NCBI GenBank assembly: GCA_003220855.1
Contig: QHTP01000128.1
Coordinates: forward strand, 1-23,987
DNA: 23,987 nt
Direction: 5' to 3'
DNA from: Gemmatimonadota bacterium
Lineage (GTDB): Bacteria; Gemmatimonadota; Gemmatimonadetes; Gemmatimonadales; GWC2-71-9
Made by a program: the position numbers and the translations under genes. Of this stretch, positions 1 through 7,612 are shown in pieces. The notes under the pieces are model-generated. The model was given only the letters and a program-made list of their open reading frames with translations. It was not told where the DNA came from and did no database searches. How positions within the stretch are numbered: position 1 is the first letter of the stretch; each line of letters opens with the position of its first letter.

Positions 1-706
1 TGCCCACGTCGATCACCACCGCGCCGGGCTTGATCATGTCGCCGGTGACGAACTCGGGCTTGCCCATCGCCACGATCAGGATGTCGGCCAGGCGGGTCAC
101 CGACTTGATCTCGCGCGTGCGCGAGTGGCACACTGTGACGGTGGCGTTGCCGCCCGGCCCGTCCTGCAGCAGCAGGGCCGCCATGGGACGGCCCACGATG
201 TTGGAGCGGCCCACGATCACGGCGTGCTTGCCGGTCGTGTCGATCCCGCTGCGCACCAGCAGCTGCTGCACGCCGAACGGTGTGGCCGGCCGAAACCCCG
301 TGGGGTCGCCGATCGATACCTTGCCGACGTTTTCGGGATGGAAGCCGTCCACGTCCTTGGCGGGCGCCACGCGACGCAGCACCAGCTGCGCGTCGATCTG
401 CTTGGGTAGTGGGAGCTGCACCAGAATGCCGTGGATCTTTGCGTCGGCGTTGAGACGATCCACCAGCGCCAGCAGCTCCGCTTGCGTCGTCCCCTTCGGG
501 AGGCGCACCGTCTCGTGGTAGAGCCCCGCTTCCTCGCAGGCCTTCCCCTTCATGCGGACGTAGGTGGCGGACGCGGGGTTGTCCCCGACCAGGACGGCCG
601 CCAGACCGGGCGTGACACCGCGGCCGGCGAGCGCGCGCAGCTCGCCCTCGAGCTCCGCGCGCATCGCAAGACCTGTGGCGGTGCCGTCGATGAGCCTAGC
701 GGGCAA
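1..706 (-). CDS. folD: Bifunctional methylenetetrahydrofolate dehydrogenase / methenyltetrahydrofolate cyclohydrolase (FolD), 3' end cut off by window
   Basis: This enzyme interconverts 5,10-methylene-, methenyl- and 10-formyl-tetrahydrofolate in the cytosol, supplying one-carbon units for purine and formyl-Met synthesis. About 235 residues are visible. The catalytic Tyr-x3-Lys is seen in TYVRMKGKACEEAG, followed by the ILVQLPLP motif, the nucleotide-binding stretch GRSNIVGRPMAALLL and the late VTVCHSRT segment. The C-terminal roughly 50 residues lie beyond the window edge. No ATG fits the N-terminus. I chose a TTG at 706 (reads PARLIDGTATG), which overlaps the end of rny by 11 nt and matches the usual 'RIIDG' beginning of the family. 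An internal ATG (GLAMRAEL) would remove conserved sequence. The family call is very secure; the start codon is inferred. Confidence 0.93.
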   Translation of the reverse strand, partial: MPARLIDGTATGLAMRAELEGELRALAGRGVTPGLAAVLVGDNPASATYVRMKGKACEEAGLYHETVRLPKGTTQAELLALVDRLNADAKIHGILVQLPLPKQIDAQLVLRRVAPAKDVDGFHPENVGKVSIGDPTGFRPATPFGVQQLLVRSGIDTTGKHAVIVGRSNIVGRPMAALLLQDGPGGNATVTVCHSRTREIKSVTRLADILIVAMGKPEFVTGDMIKPGAVVIDVG

Positions 707-2210
707 AGTCCACCGCGCGGGTCTCGCGAATCACCACGACCTTGATCTGTCCCGGGTATTGCAGCTCGCGCTCGATCTTGCGCGCGATCTGGTCGGAGAG
801 CTCGCCTGCCTTGCCGTCGTCGATCGCGCTCGGCGTCACGACCACGCGTACCTCCCGGCCCGCCTGAATCGCAAACACCTTCTCCACGCCCGCGAACTCC
901 CCGGCGAGCTGCTCGAGCTGGGTGAGGCGCTTGACGTAGGTCTCGAACGCCTCGCGCCGGGCCCCGGGGCGCGAGCCCGAGACGGCGTCGGCGGCCTGCA
1001 CGATCACGCTGATCGGCGACTCGTGCGCCACGTCGTCGTGGTGCGCCGCGATGCAGTTGATCACGATCGGATGCTCCCCGTGCTTGGTCGCCACCTCCAC
1101 GCCCAGCTGTACGTGGGTGCCGTCGTGCTCATGGGTGAGCACCTTGCCGACGTCGTGCAGCAGGGCGCCACGCTTGGCGAGCTGCGGGTCGAGCTTCAGC
1201 TCGGTGGCAATGATCCCGGCGAGCCAGGCCACTTCCTTCGAGTGCTCGAGGATGTTCTGGCCGTACGACGTGCGGTACCGCATCCGGCCCACCAGCTTCA
1301 CCAGCTCGGGGTGCATCCCCTTGATGCCGGTCTCGTACACCGCCTGCTCTCCCGCCTCCACGATCGACGCTTCCACCTCCCCCCGCGCCTTCTCGACGAC
1401 CTCTTCGATACGGCCCGGATGGATGCGTCCGTCGGCGATCAGGCGCTCGAGGGCGAGGCGCCCCACCTCGCGCCGCACCGGGTCAAAGCACGACACGACG
1501 ACGGTGTCGGGCGTGTCGTCGATGATCACGTCCACGCCTGTCGCGGCTTCGAAGGCCCGGATGTTCCGGCCTTCGCGCCCGATGATCCGACCCTTCATCT
1601 CGTCGGAGGGCAGCGCGACGGTCGAGACCGTGGTCTCGGCCGTCGATTCCGGGGCGAGCCGCTGGATGGCAAGGGCGAGGATCTTCTTGGCTTCCTTGTC
1701 CGCGTTGCGGCGCGCCTGCTCCTTCAGGTCGCGCGCCAGGGCGGCGGCCTCGTTGCGGGCCTCGTCCTCCAGGTGGCGCAACAGCTCCTGCTTGGCCTCT
1801 TGCGCCGTGAGCCCGGCGACGTGCTCGAGCCGGGCTCGGACCGCGAGCTGCTGTGCGACCAGCGCCTGCTCGCGCTCTTCCAGCACCCGGCCCCGCTGCT
1901 CGAGCCCGCGGGCACGCTCCTCCAGCCCCGTCAGCCGCTGCTCGACCACCTGCTCGCGCCGCTCGCTCTCGCGGCGCCGGCGCGCGGCCTCCTGCTCGAA
2001 CGTCTCGCGCGCCTGCATCAGCTCCTCGCGCGCCGTCAGCACCACGCGCTGGCGTGCGTCCGCCAGGAGTCGCTCGCTCTCCGCCGCCGCCGCGCGCGCC
2101 GCAGCGTCCGCGGTGCGCCGCTCGAAGCGGCGCCCCAGCGCGTAGAACGCCACGCCGGCGGCGATGCCTCCGCCGAGGAGGGCTGCGACAATCCCCAGCA
2201 CGTCCGTCAT
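696..2210 (-). CDS. rny: Ribonuclease Y, membrane-anchored endoribonuclease
   Basis: RNase Y initiates mRNA decay by endonucleolytic cleavage at the inner face of the membrane. The 504-residue protein has the full family layout: one N-terminal membrane helix (about residues 4-25), a long charged coiled coil (about 30-190), a KH RNA-binding domain (about 203-265, with the GREG loop in IIGREGRNIRAF) and an HD phosphohydrolase domain with the metal-binding His-Asp at 352-353 (ALLHDVGKV). The ATG at 2210 was preferred over a longer upstream frame because it places the membrane helix at the N-terminus and has GGAG nine bases upstream. It lies 49 nt downstream of zapA and overlaps folD, suggesting one transcript with pheT, the coiled-coil gene and zapA. 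Confidence 0.97.
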   Translation of the reverse strand: MTDVLGIVAALLGGGIAAGVAFYALGRRFERRTADAAARAAAAESERLLADARQRVVLTAREELMQARETFEQEAARRRRESERREQVVEQRLTGLEERARGLEQRGRVLEEREQALVAQQLAVRARLEHVAGLTAQEAKQELLRHLEDEARNEAAALARDLKEQARRNADKEAKKILALAIQRLAPESTAETTVSTVALPSDEMKGRIIGREGRNIRAFEAATGVDVIIDDTPDTVVVSCFDPVRREVGRLALERLIADGRIHPGRIEEVVEKARGEVEASIVEAGEQAVYETGIKGMHPELVKLVGRMRYRTSYGQNILEHSKEVAWLAGIIATELKLDPQLAKRGALLHDVGKVLTHEHDGTHVQLGVEVATKHGEHPIVINCIAAHHDDVAHESPISVIVQAADAVSGSRPGARREAFETYVKRLTQLEQLAGEFAGVEKVFAIQAGREVRVVVTPSAIDDGKAGELSDQIARKIERELQYPGQIKVVVIRETRAVDFAR

Positions 2211-2228
2211 AGGATCTATCTCCAGCAC

Positions 2229-2251
2229 CGCTCCGCGTGGTAGGCGGAGCG
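2229..2251 (-). other. Intercistronic hairpin between zapA and rny
   Basis: A perfect 8-bp inverted repeat (CGCTCCGC / GCGGAGCG) encloses a 7-nt loop and begins 9 nt after the zapA stop. No T-tract follows on the minus strand, so it is unlikely to be an intrinsic terminator. It may be an mRNA-stabilising or processing element in the zapA-rny transcript; that role is inference. Confidence 0.45.
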
Positions 2252-2259
2252 AGACTCGT

Positions 2260-2571
2260 CTACAACTGGCCGACGACCGCCTTGCGCTTTCCGGGAGGAA
2301 GCAGCTTCGCCAAATCATCCGCGAGCGCGGCGAGCCGGGCGGCGACCTCGCGCTCGCCCTTCTTCGCCTGGAACAGCTCATTCGTGATGTCGAGCGCCGC
2401 CAGGATCGCCGCCTTGTGCGTCTCCACGATGGGACCCTGCGACAGCACCTTCTTGAGCGCCTGGTCCACGTAGGCCGCGACCTCGCGGGTGTACTCGGGC
2501 GGCAGGTCGGACCGCACCGTGTACTCGTCGCCCCCGATCATCACCTTCACCGCGTGTTTCTTGGTGCTCAC
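2260..2571 (-). CDS. zapA: Cell division protein ZapA-like
   Basis: ZapA binds and bundles FtsZ protofilaments at the division ring. The 103-residue product fits the family in length and layout: a beta-rich N-terminal head (VKVMIGGDEYTVRSDLPPEYTREVAAYVDQALKK) followed by a helical dimerisation tail (about residues 45-95) that would form a coiled coil. The GTG start at 2571 overlaps the upstream stop codon in a GTGA arrangement, implying translational coupling to the small coiled-coil gene before it. Standing between pheT and rny is consistent with ZapA-family genes in other bacteria. The assignment rests on pattern recognition of a short, divergent family, so it is a little less certain than for the enzymes. 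Confidence 0.88.
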   Translation of the reverse strand: MSTKKHAVKVMIGGDEYTVRSDLPPEYTREVAAYVDQALKKVLSQGPIVETHKAAILAALDITNELFQAKKGEREVAARLAALADDLAKLLPPGKRKAVVGQL

Positions 2572-2951
2572 TGGGCGCCTCCGGCGACCCCGGCGGAACC
2601 CGCCGCACCCGGACCTCCCGCCGCCCGTCCACCGCCGTTGCCGCCCGACTCGCGCGCCTGCTCCTCGAGGAACGTCAGCCGCGAGAGGAGGTCGTGCACC
2701 CGGAGACGCGCGGCTTCGACGCGCTGCCGCAGCGTCTTGTTTTCCTGCTCCAGGTCGGCAACGCGGCCCCGCGCCTCGAGATCCGGCTTGGCGGTACCCC
2801 CCGCTCCACCCCGCGCGCCGCTCTCCTTCAGCTCGGTTTCGGCCTTGAGGGCGCGCGTGCGCCAGCCCGTCAGCTCCTCCGCTACGTGGCGGAGGATCGT
2901 CTCGAGCTGGTCGAGCACCTGCCCATCAACCCTCTCTCCGTCGTACGCCAA
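2568..2951 (-). CDS. Small coiled-coil protein, possible division-ring partner (ZapB-like), function unknown
   Basis: I do not recognise a specific family. The 127-residue protein is mostly helical. Residues about 8-45 and 58-100 have the heptad pattern of a coiled coil (VLDQLETILRHVAEEL; VADLEQENKTLRQRVEAARL), separated by a Gly/Ala-rich hinge and ending in a low-complexity Gly/Ala tail. There is no membrane segment or signal peptide. The TTG start at 2951 is supported by a GGAGG six bases upstream, inside the end of pheT, which the gene overlaps by 26 nt. A GTG at 2918 is a poorer alternative. Its stop overlaps the zapA start. A small coiled-coil protein coupled to zapA resembles ZapB or a similar FtsZ-ring bundling partner, but that function is guessed from position and architecture only. 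Confidence 0.75.
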   Translation of the reverse strand: MAYDGERVDGQVLDQLETILRHVAEELTGWRTRALKAETELKESGARGGAGGTAKPDLEARGRVADLEQENKTLRQRVEAARLRVHDLLSRLTFLEEQARESGGNGGGRAAGGPGAAGSAGVAGGAQ

Positions 2952-5391
2952 GCTCGTCCTCCAGAGCCGCGAGCCCCCGCGCCAGCGCCACGTTCACCTC
3001 CGCCTCGCGCAGCGTGCGCTCGGGGTCGCGGAAGGTGCAATGCCACGCGACGCTGCGATGGCCGGCGGGGATGCCGGGCCCACGATACTCGTCGAACACC
3101 TCGAGGCGCTCGAGCAGCGGGCCCACAGCGCGCTGCAGCACCTCGGCTACCCGCAGGGCGCTCACTCCCTCCGGCAGCACCAGCGCGACGTCCAGCTCAA
3201 CCGGTGGCTGTACCGGGAGCGGACGATACACCACGGGCCGCCGGCCCGTCACCGCCAAGCGGACCTCGAGCCCGAACAGCGGAGCGGCCCAAACGGGGGC
3301 ATCCCCCTCGAGGGGACCCGCATGCCCCACCACCTCTCCCCCCCGTTGCACCGCCACCCACCCCGACTCCCCGCCGCTTGCAGGTTCCAGCTTACAGCCG
3401 GGGGCGGCGAGCTCTACCGCTAACTCAAAGTGGTGCTTCAAGTCCCATATGTCCATATCAGGTAGTTTCGCACCCTCGGACCAGTGCGGCGGGCGCCGCG
3501 CGCCGGTCAGCACCGCAGCCAGGGAGGTCCATTCTTCTGGCGCACCCGCCCCCAGGCGAAAGACGGTCCCGACCTCGAACAGTCGGACGTCCCGGTTGCG
3601 GCTGGCCCAATTGTGCTCCACTCGTCGCACCAGCCCAGGGAGTAGTCGACGCCGCAGATGCGCTTCCTCAGCCGACAGCGGGTTGAGGATCCGCACCGAG
3701 TTCGGCCCGTCCGCAGGCCCAAGCGGGATGGTGCGCGCCTCGAGCAAGCCGACGCGGACCATCCCCTCGCGCACCCGGGCTCGGGCCTGCTCTTCGGGGG
3801 CGTCGGGGACGGTCCCCGGGCGATAGGGGCGCAGCTCATCCGGGAAGGCGTCGTACCCCTTCAGGCGCGCCACCTCCTCGATCAGGTCCACGTCCCGGGT
3901 CACGTCGGGGCGCCACCCCGGAACCTGGACCGCGAGCCGGCCGTCCTTCGGCGCCAGGAAGAACCCCACGGAGGTGAGCCGCCGCTCGATCTCCGCCGGC
4001 TCGACTGGCACGCCGAGCAGGTGGGCGACGCGCTCGGGACGCAAGAATATCGTCCGCTCCTGCTGGGGCTCGGGCCAGAGGTCGAGCGGCGGCTCGCGCA
4101 GCTCCCCGCCCGCCACGGCGATGATCAGCTCGATGGCGCGCCGCAGCGCGTCCGGCATGCCGAGCATGTCGATCCCGCGCTCGAACCGGTAGCTCGACTC
4201 GCTCGACAGCTCGAGCGCGCGGCGCGTGCGCCGGATCCGGGTGGGCTGGAAGAAGGCGCACTCGAGCACCAGGTCGGTCGTGGCCGCGCTCACCTCCGAA
4301 TCGGCGCTTCCCATCACTCCGGCGATAATGGTGGGCCGCTTGGCGTCGCAGATGGCCGTCATGTCAGGAGTGAGCGTCCGGGTCAGCCCGTCGAGCGTGA
4401 CGATCTTTTCCCCCGGCTTGGCCCGCCGCACCACCACGGCCGGCCCATTGAGCTTCGCCAGGTCGAACGCGTGCAGCGGCTGGTTCAGCTCGAACAGGAT
4501 GTAATTCGTGGCGTCGACGACGTTGTTGATCGGCCGCTGCCCGATCGAACTGAGGCGGGCGGTGAGCCACGCGGGGCTGGGCGCGACTTTCACGCCGCGG
4601 ATCACGGCGATCATGTAGCGGGGGGCGCCCTCCGGATCCTCGAGGCGGATCTCGACCTCGTCCACCACGCCCGAGGTAACGCGCCCGCTCGGTCCGGCGG
4701 CCACGCCGGGCTCGGCGGACCTCGCGGGCACGTCACCTCGGGCGCTGGGGGCGCGGCGACGGCCGCCGAGGGCGGCGTCCCCGCCGGCCGGAGCCGCGCC
4801 TCCAGCGCCTGGGATGGGGGGCAGTTTCACCGTGCCGCCCAGCACCGCCGCCAGCTCGCGGGCGACCCCCTTGTGGCACAGCAGGTCGGGGCGGTTCGCC
4901 GGGACGTCGATGACGATCTGATGGTCCGCCACGGGCACCACGTCCACGAACCGGCTCCCCGGCGGCGCCGTCGTGTCCAGCTCGAGGATGCCCGCGTGGT
5001 CAACGCCCAGACCGAGCTCTTTGGCCGAGCACAGCATGCCGTTGGACTCGACGCCGCGGATCTTACGGCGTTCGAGCTTCACGCCGCCCGGCAGCGTGGC
5101 GCCCACCGGCGCGTAGGGGTAGGTCTTGCCCGCCTGCACGTTGGGGGCGCCGCACACCACGTCGACCGGTCCTGCGACCGCGCCGGCGTCGACGCGACAC
5201 AGCGACAGGCGATCGGCGTTGGGATGCTTCTTCACCTCGAGCACACGCCCGATCACCACGTCGCCCAAGTCCTGGTGCAGCGGCACGACCGCGTCCACGG
5301 CCGCGGCGTGCATCGTGACTTGCTCGGCGACCTCGCGCGCGTCGAGGGGGCGGCCGAGCAGCGCCTCGAGCCAGCGGCGCGAGACGATCAC
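2926..5391 (-). CDS. pheT: Phenylalanine--tRNA ligase beta subunit
   Basis: This is the large subunit of the alpha2-beta2 enzyme that charges tRNA-Phe. The 821-residue protein contains the N-terminal tRNA-binding (EMAP-like) domain (GDVVIGRVLEVKKHPNADRLSLCRVD, then VCGAPNVQAGK), the B3/B4 editing region, the B5 domain, the catalytic-like core (EVARLKGYDAFP; NWASRNRDVRLFEVGTVF) and a C-terminal FDX-ACB anticodon-binding domain. The GTG start at 5391 overlaps the pheS stop as GTGA. A longer open frame upstream runs through pheS and was discarded. An Ala/Gly/Arg-rich insertion of about 30-40 residues follows 'VKLPPIPG' (DNA about 4680-4810), where related proteins have a short linker; it is probably a disordered loop. 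Confidence 0.97.
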   Translation of the reverse strand: MIVSRRWLEALLGRPLDAREVAEQVTMHAAAVDAVVPLHQDLGDVVIGRVLEVKKHPNADRLSLCRVDAGAVAGPVDVVCGAPNVQAGKTYPYAPVGATLPGGVKLERRKIRGVESNGMLCSAKELGLGVDHAGILELDTTAPPGSRFVDVVPVADHQIVIDVPANRPDLLCHKGVARELAAVLGGTVKLPPIPGAGGAAPAGGDAALGGRRRAPSARGDVPARSAEPGVAAGPSGRVTSGVVDEVEIRLEDPEGAPRYMIAVIRGVKVAPSPAWLTARLSSIGQRPINNVVDATNYILFELNQPLHAFDLAKLNGPAVVVRRAKPGEKIVTLDGLTRTLTPDMTAICDAKRPTIIAGVMGSADSEVSAATTDLVLECAFFQPTRIRRTRRALELSSESSYRFERGIDMLGMPDALRRAIELIIAVAGGELREPPLDLWPEPQQERTIFLRPERVAHLLGVPVEPAEIERRLTSVGFFLAPKDGRLAVQVPGWRPDVTRDVDLIEEVARLKGYDAFPDELRPYRPGTVPDAPEEQARARVREGMVRVGLLEARTIPLGPADGPNSVRILNPLSAEEAHLRRRLLPGLVRRVEHNWASRNRDVRLFEVGTVFRLGAGAPEEWTSLAAVLTGARRPPHWSEGAKLPDMDIWDLKHHFELAVELAAPGCKLEPASGGESGWVAVQRGGEVVGHAGPLEGDAPVWAAPLFGLEVRLAVTGRRPVVYRPLPVQPPVELDVALVLPEGVSALRVAEVLQRAVGPLLERLEVFDEYRGPGIPAGHRSVAWHCTFRDPERTLREAEVNVALARGLAALEDELGVRRREG

Positions 5392-6416
5392 CGCACGCCG
5401 CCCGCGAACTGCGCGAGGAAGCGCACGTCGCTCTCGTAGAGCAGCCGGATGTCGGCGATGCCGTGGCGCGTCATGGCGATGCGCGCGGGGCCCATGCCCC
5501 AAGCGAAGCCGCTGTAGCGCTCACTCGACACGCCGCCGTTTTCGAGCACGGCGGGATGCACCATTCCCGAGCCGAGGATCTCCATCCAGCCGGTCTGCTT
5601 GCAGGTGGCGCACCCCGCGCCCCGACACATCTGGCACTGCACGTCCATCTCGGCCGATGGCTCCGTAAAGGGAAAGAACGACGGCCGGAACCGTACCCGG
5701 GTATCGGCCGTGAAGAAGCGCCGTGCGAAGGTGGCGAGGGTGGCCTTGAAATCGACGAAGCTGATCCCCTCGTCGACGGCCAGGCCCTCGATCTGCTCGA
5801 ACACGGGTGCGTGCGACGCGTCGAACGGGTCGCGCCGATACACCTGGCCCGGAATGACGACGCGGATAGGCGGCGGGTAGCGCTCCAGCGTACGGATCTG
5901 TACCGGGGACGTGTGCGTGCGCAGCAGCAAGCCCTCGCCCAGATAGAAGGAGTCCTGCGCGTCGAGCGCGGGGTGGTCCTTGGGGAAGTTGAGGGCGAAG
6001 AAGTTGTACCGCTCGGTCTCGGCTTCCGGTCCGACCGCCCGGGTGAAACCCAGCTCACGAAAGATGTCGCAGATCTCGTCCACGACCTGCGTGACGAGGT
6101 GATAGCCGCCGCGCCAGACGGCGCGCCCGGGCATGCTCAGGTCCAGGCCGGCCACGGCGCCGGCCGCGCGCTTGAGCACGCGCTCACGGTCCGCGAACGC
6201 GGCCTCGAACTCGCGCTTCAGCGCGTTCGCCGCCGCGCCGACCGCTTGCTTGGCAGAGGCGTCGAGCTTGGGCAAGCGCCCGAGCATCTGGGTGAGTGCG
6301 CCGGCCTTGCGTCCGAGGATCTCGGTCTTGAGGTCCTGGAGCCGGCGCTGGTCCGCCTGCGGAATCTCCTGCAGACGCTCCCGCAGCTCGGTGAGGGCCG
6401 CCAGGAGGTCGCGCAT
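5388..6416 (-). CDS. pheS: Phenylalanine--tRNA ligase alpha subunit
   Basis: This catalytic subunit of Phe-tRNA synthetase carries the class II active site. The 342-residue protein begins with a helical arm (about residues 1-90) that binds tRNA. Class II signatures follow: motif 2 around VYRRDPFDASHAPVFEQIEGL, the family-typical CQMCRGAGCATCKQTGW then GSGMVHP, and motif 3 GFAWGMGPARIAM near the C-terminus. Length and order are normal for bacterial PheS. The ATG at 6416 lies two bases after the rplT stop, and the gene ends in a 4-nt overlap with pheT, so the subunits are translationally coupled within the infC-rpmI-rplT-pheS-pheT operon. Confidence 0.98.
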   Translation of the reverse strand: MRDLLAALTELRERLQEIPQADQRRLQDLKTEILGRKAGALTQMLGRLPKLDASAKQAVGAAANALKREFEAAFADRERVLKRAAGAVAGLDLSMPGRAVWRGGYHLVTQVVDEICDIFRELGFTRAVGPEAETERYNFFALNFPKDHPALDAQDSFYLGEGLLLRTHTSPVQIRTLERYPPPIRVVIPGQVYRRDPFDASHAPVFEQIEGLAVDEGISFVDFKATLATFARRFFTADTRVRFRPSFFPFTEPSAEMDVQCQMCRGAGCATCKQTGWMEILGSGMVHPAVLENGGVSSERYSGFAWGMGPARIAMTRHGIADIRLLYESDVRFLAQFAGGVR

Positions 6417-6418
6417 GG

Positions 6419-6772
6419 TCAGAGTGCCTGCTTCGCGACCTCCGCGAGCTGCTCGAACGCCACGGGATCGCGCACGGCGAGGTCGGCGAGCACCTTGCGG
6501 TTGATCTCGACGCCGGCCTTGCGGAGCCCGTTCATCAAGCGGCTGTAGGACAGCTGATGCTGCCGCGCGGCGGCGTTAATGCGCGTGATCCAGAGGCGGC
6601 GGAAGTCCGCCTTGCGGCGGCGGCGATCACGGTAGGCGTACTTCTGGGCGCGCTCGACCGACTCCTTGGCCGCTTTCCACAGCTTGGATCGCCCGCCAAA
6701 GTACCCCTTGGCGAGCTTCATGATCTTGTTCTTGCGCTTCAGGCGCGCGACGTTGCTCTTGACGCGGGGCAT
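6419..6772 (-). CDS. rplT: 50S ribosomal protein L20
   Basis: L20 is an early 23S rRNA-binding assembly protein of the large subunit, and in several bacteria it represses its own operon. The 117-residue sequence is textbook: MPRVKSNVARLKRKNKIMK, then GYFGGRSKLWKAAKE, YRDRRRRKADFRRLWITRINAA and a C-terminal domain containing RLMNGLRKAGVEINRKVLADLA. It follows rpmI by 10 nt and precedes pheS by 2 nt. The putative attenuator upstream of infC is the natural candidate for L20 feedback, although no binding site was identified. Confidence 0.99.
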   Translation of the reverse strand: MPRVKSNVARLKRKNKIMKLAKGYFGGRSKLWKAAKESVERAQKYAYRDRRRRKADFRRLWITRINAAARQHQLSYSRLMNGLRKAGVEINRKVLADLAVRDPVAFEQLAEVAKQAL

Positions 6773-6782
6773 GAGTCGCTCC

Positions 6783-6977
6783 TTACGCCATCAACAGGCG
6801 CTTGAGGCGTCGTTCGTCGGCGTGCGAGACCAGCGTCGGCTTGCGCAGGTGTCGTTTCCGCTTCGGATGCTTCTTCGTCAGGATATGGCTCTTGTACGCG
6901 TGGTGGCGGCGCAACCGGCCCGTCCCCGTCAGCCGGACGCGTTTGCGCAACGCGCGCTTGGATTTCTGTTTGGGCAT
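6783..6977 (-). CDS. rpmI: 50S ribosomal protein L35
   Basis: L35 is a small, very basic protein of the large ribosomal subunit. The 64-residue product reads MPKQKSKRALRKRVRLTGTG and continues with LRRHHAYKSHILTKKHPKRKRHLRKPTLVSHADERRLKRLL, the standard family pattern and length. The ATG at 6977 lies 37 nt downstream of the infC stop. The preceding G-rich stretch gives only a modest ribosome-binding site, which fits coupling within the infC operon. Confidence 0.98.
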   Translation of the reverse strand: MPKQKSKRALRKRVRLTGTGRLRRHHAYKSHILTKKHPKRKRHLRKPTLVSHADERRLKRLLMA

Positions 6978-7014
6978 CGTTTCCCCCCCGTGCTCACGCG
7001 CGGGGCTATGAGTG

Positions 7015-7545
7015 CTATTTCGGCGCCAAGACCATCGACATGTTGCGGCCCTCGAGCTTCGGGTCCTGCTCGATCTTGGCGATGTCCTTCAGCTCATTGG
7101 CGACCCGATCCAGCACCTCGCGTCCCAGATCGATGTGCGCCATCTGCCGGCCCCGGTACATCATCGTCACCTTGACCTTGTTGCCGTCCTGCAGAAACTC
7201 GCGCGCGTGGCGCGTCTTGAACGCGAAGTCGTGATCGTCGATCCCCGGACGGTATTTGACTTCCTTCAAGTGGATCACGTGCTGCTTTTTCTTGGCCGCC
7301 CGCGCCGCCTTCGCCTGCTCGAACTTGAACTTCCCGTAATCCATGATCTTCGCGACCGGGGGTCGCGCGAGCGGCGCCACTTCGACCAGGTCGAGGCCCC
7401 GCTCCTGAGCCGCCGCCAACGCCTCCTCGACGGTCAGCACGCCGAGCTGCGCTCCATCCGGGGCGATCACCCGAATCGGACTGATACGGATCTGCCGGTT
7501 CACCCGGACGCGCGGCGCTTTGTTGTTTGGGCTTTCGATCGCCAG
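7015..7545 (-). CDS. infC: Translation initiation factor IF-3, probable non-canonical start codon
   Basis: IF-3 binds the 30S subunit, keeps it apart from 50S and proofreads the initiator codon and tRNA. Seen here are the N-terminal domain (NRQIRISPIRVIAPDGAQLG; LDLVEVAPLARPPVAKIMDYGKFKFEQ) and the C-terminal domain (KEVKYRPGIDDHDFAFKTRHAREFL; MMYRGRQMAHIDLG; RNMSMVLAPK). A GTG at 7503 is the first standard start in frame but has no Shine-Dalgarno. A strong GGAGGAG at 7560-7554 stands 8 nt before an in-frame CTG (7545) and 14 nt before an ATC (7539). Because infC commonly uses rare starts (AUU in E. coli) for self-regulation by IF-3, I place the start at the CTG, giving about 176 residues, close to E. 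coli IF-3. The family is certain; the start is inferred. Confidence 0.95.
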   Translation of the reverse strand: MAIESPNNKAPRVRVNRQIRISPIRVIAPDGAQLGVLTVEEALAAAQERGLDLVEVAPLARPPVAKIMDYGKFKFEQAKAARAAKKKQHVIHLKEVKYRPGIDDHDFAFKTRHAREFLQDGNKVKVTMMYRGRQMAHIDLGREVLDRVANELKDIAKIEQDPKLEGRNMSMVLAPK

Positions 7546-7553
7546 GTGCCGAT

Positions 7554-7560
7554 CTCCTCC
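7554..7560 (-). promoter_or_regulatory. Strong Shine-Dalgarno of infC
   Basis: On the minus strand the sequence is GGAGGAG, beginning two bases after the T-tract of the upstream terminator-like hairpin. Its spacing fits CTG at 7545 and not GTG at 7503, which is the main reason for proposing a non-canonical infC start. Confidence 0.7.
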
Positions 7561-7562
7561 TC

Positions 7563-7607
7563 AAGAAGAAAAGAAAAAGCGGACTCCGCCGGCTCCGGGA
7601 ATCCGCT
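7563..7607 (-). terminator. Intrinsic terminator in the infC leader, candidate attenuator
   Basis: On the minus strand a 10-bp stem (AGCGGATTCC / GGAGTCCGCT, one G-T wobble) with a 10-nt loop is followed at once by TTTTTCTTTTCTTCTT, the only convincing hairpin plus T-tract in the window. It could terminate the upstream exonuclease-MBL transcript. However, the T-tract ends two bases before the infC Shine-Dalgarno, leaving no room for a promoter between them, so infC transcripts must cross it. That geometry is what an attenuator looks like. Feedback control of infC-rpmI-rplT by leader termination is known in Bacillus (L20-dependent), but the regulator here is unproven. Confidence 0.75.
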
Positions 7608-7612
7608 CCCCT

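Noticed and set aside
564..2243. Long plus-strand open frame opposite rny
   Set aside because: It is antisense to an unmistakable RNase Y, has a composition typical of GC-rich shadow frames and shows no recognisable domain. The same applies to the other long plus-strand frames (for example 3658-5439, 7773-9209, 8929-10503, 17327-19120).
5392..5502. N-terminal extension of PheT
   Set aside because: The 37 extra codons overlap pheS, are Arg/His-rich shadow sequence and precede the normal PheT start at a GTG that overlaps the pheS stop.
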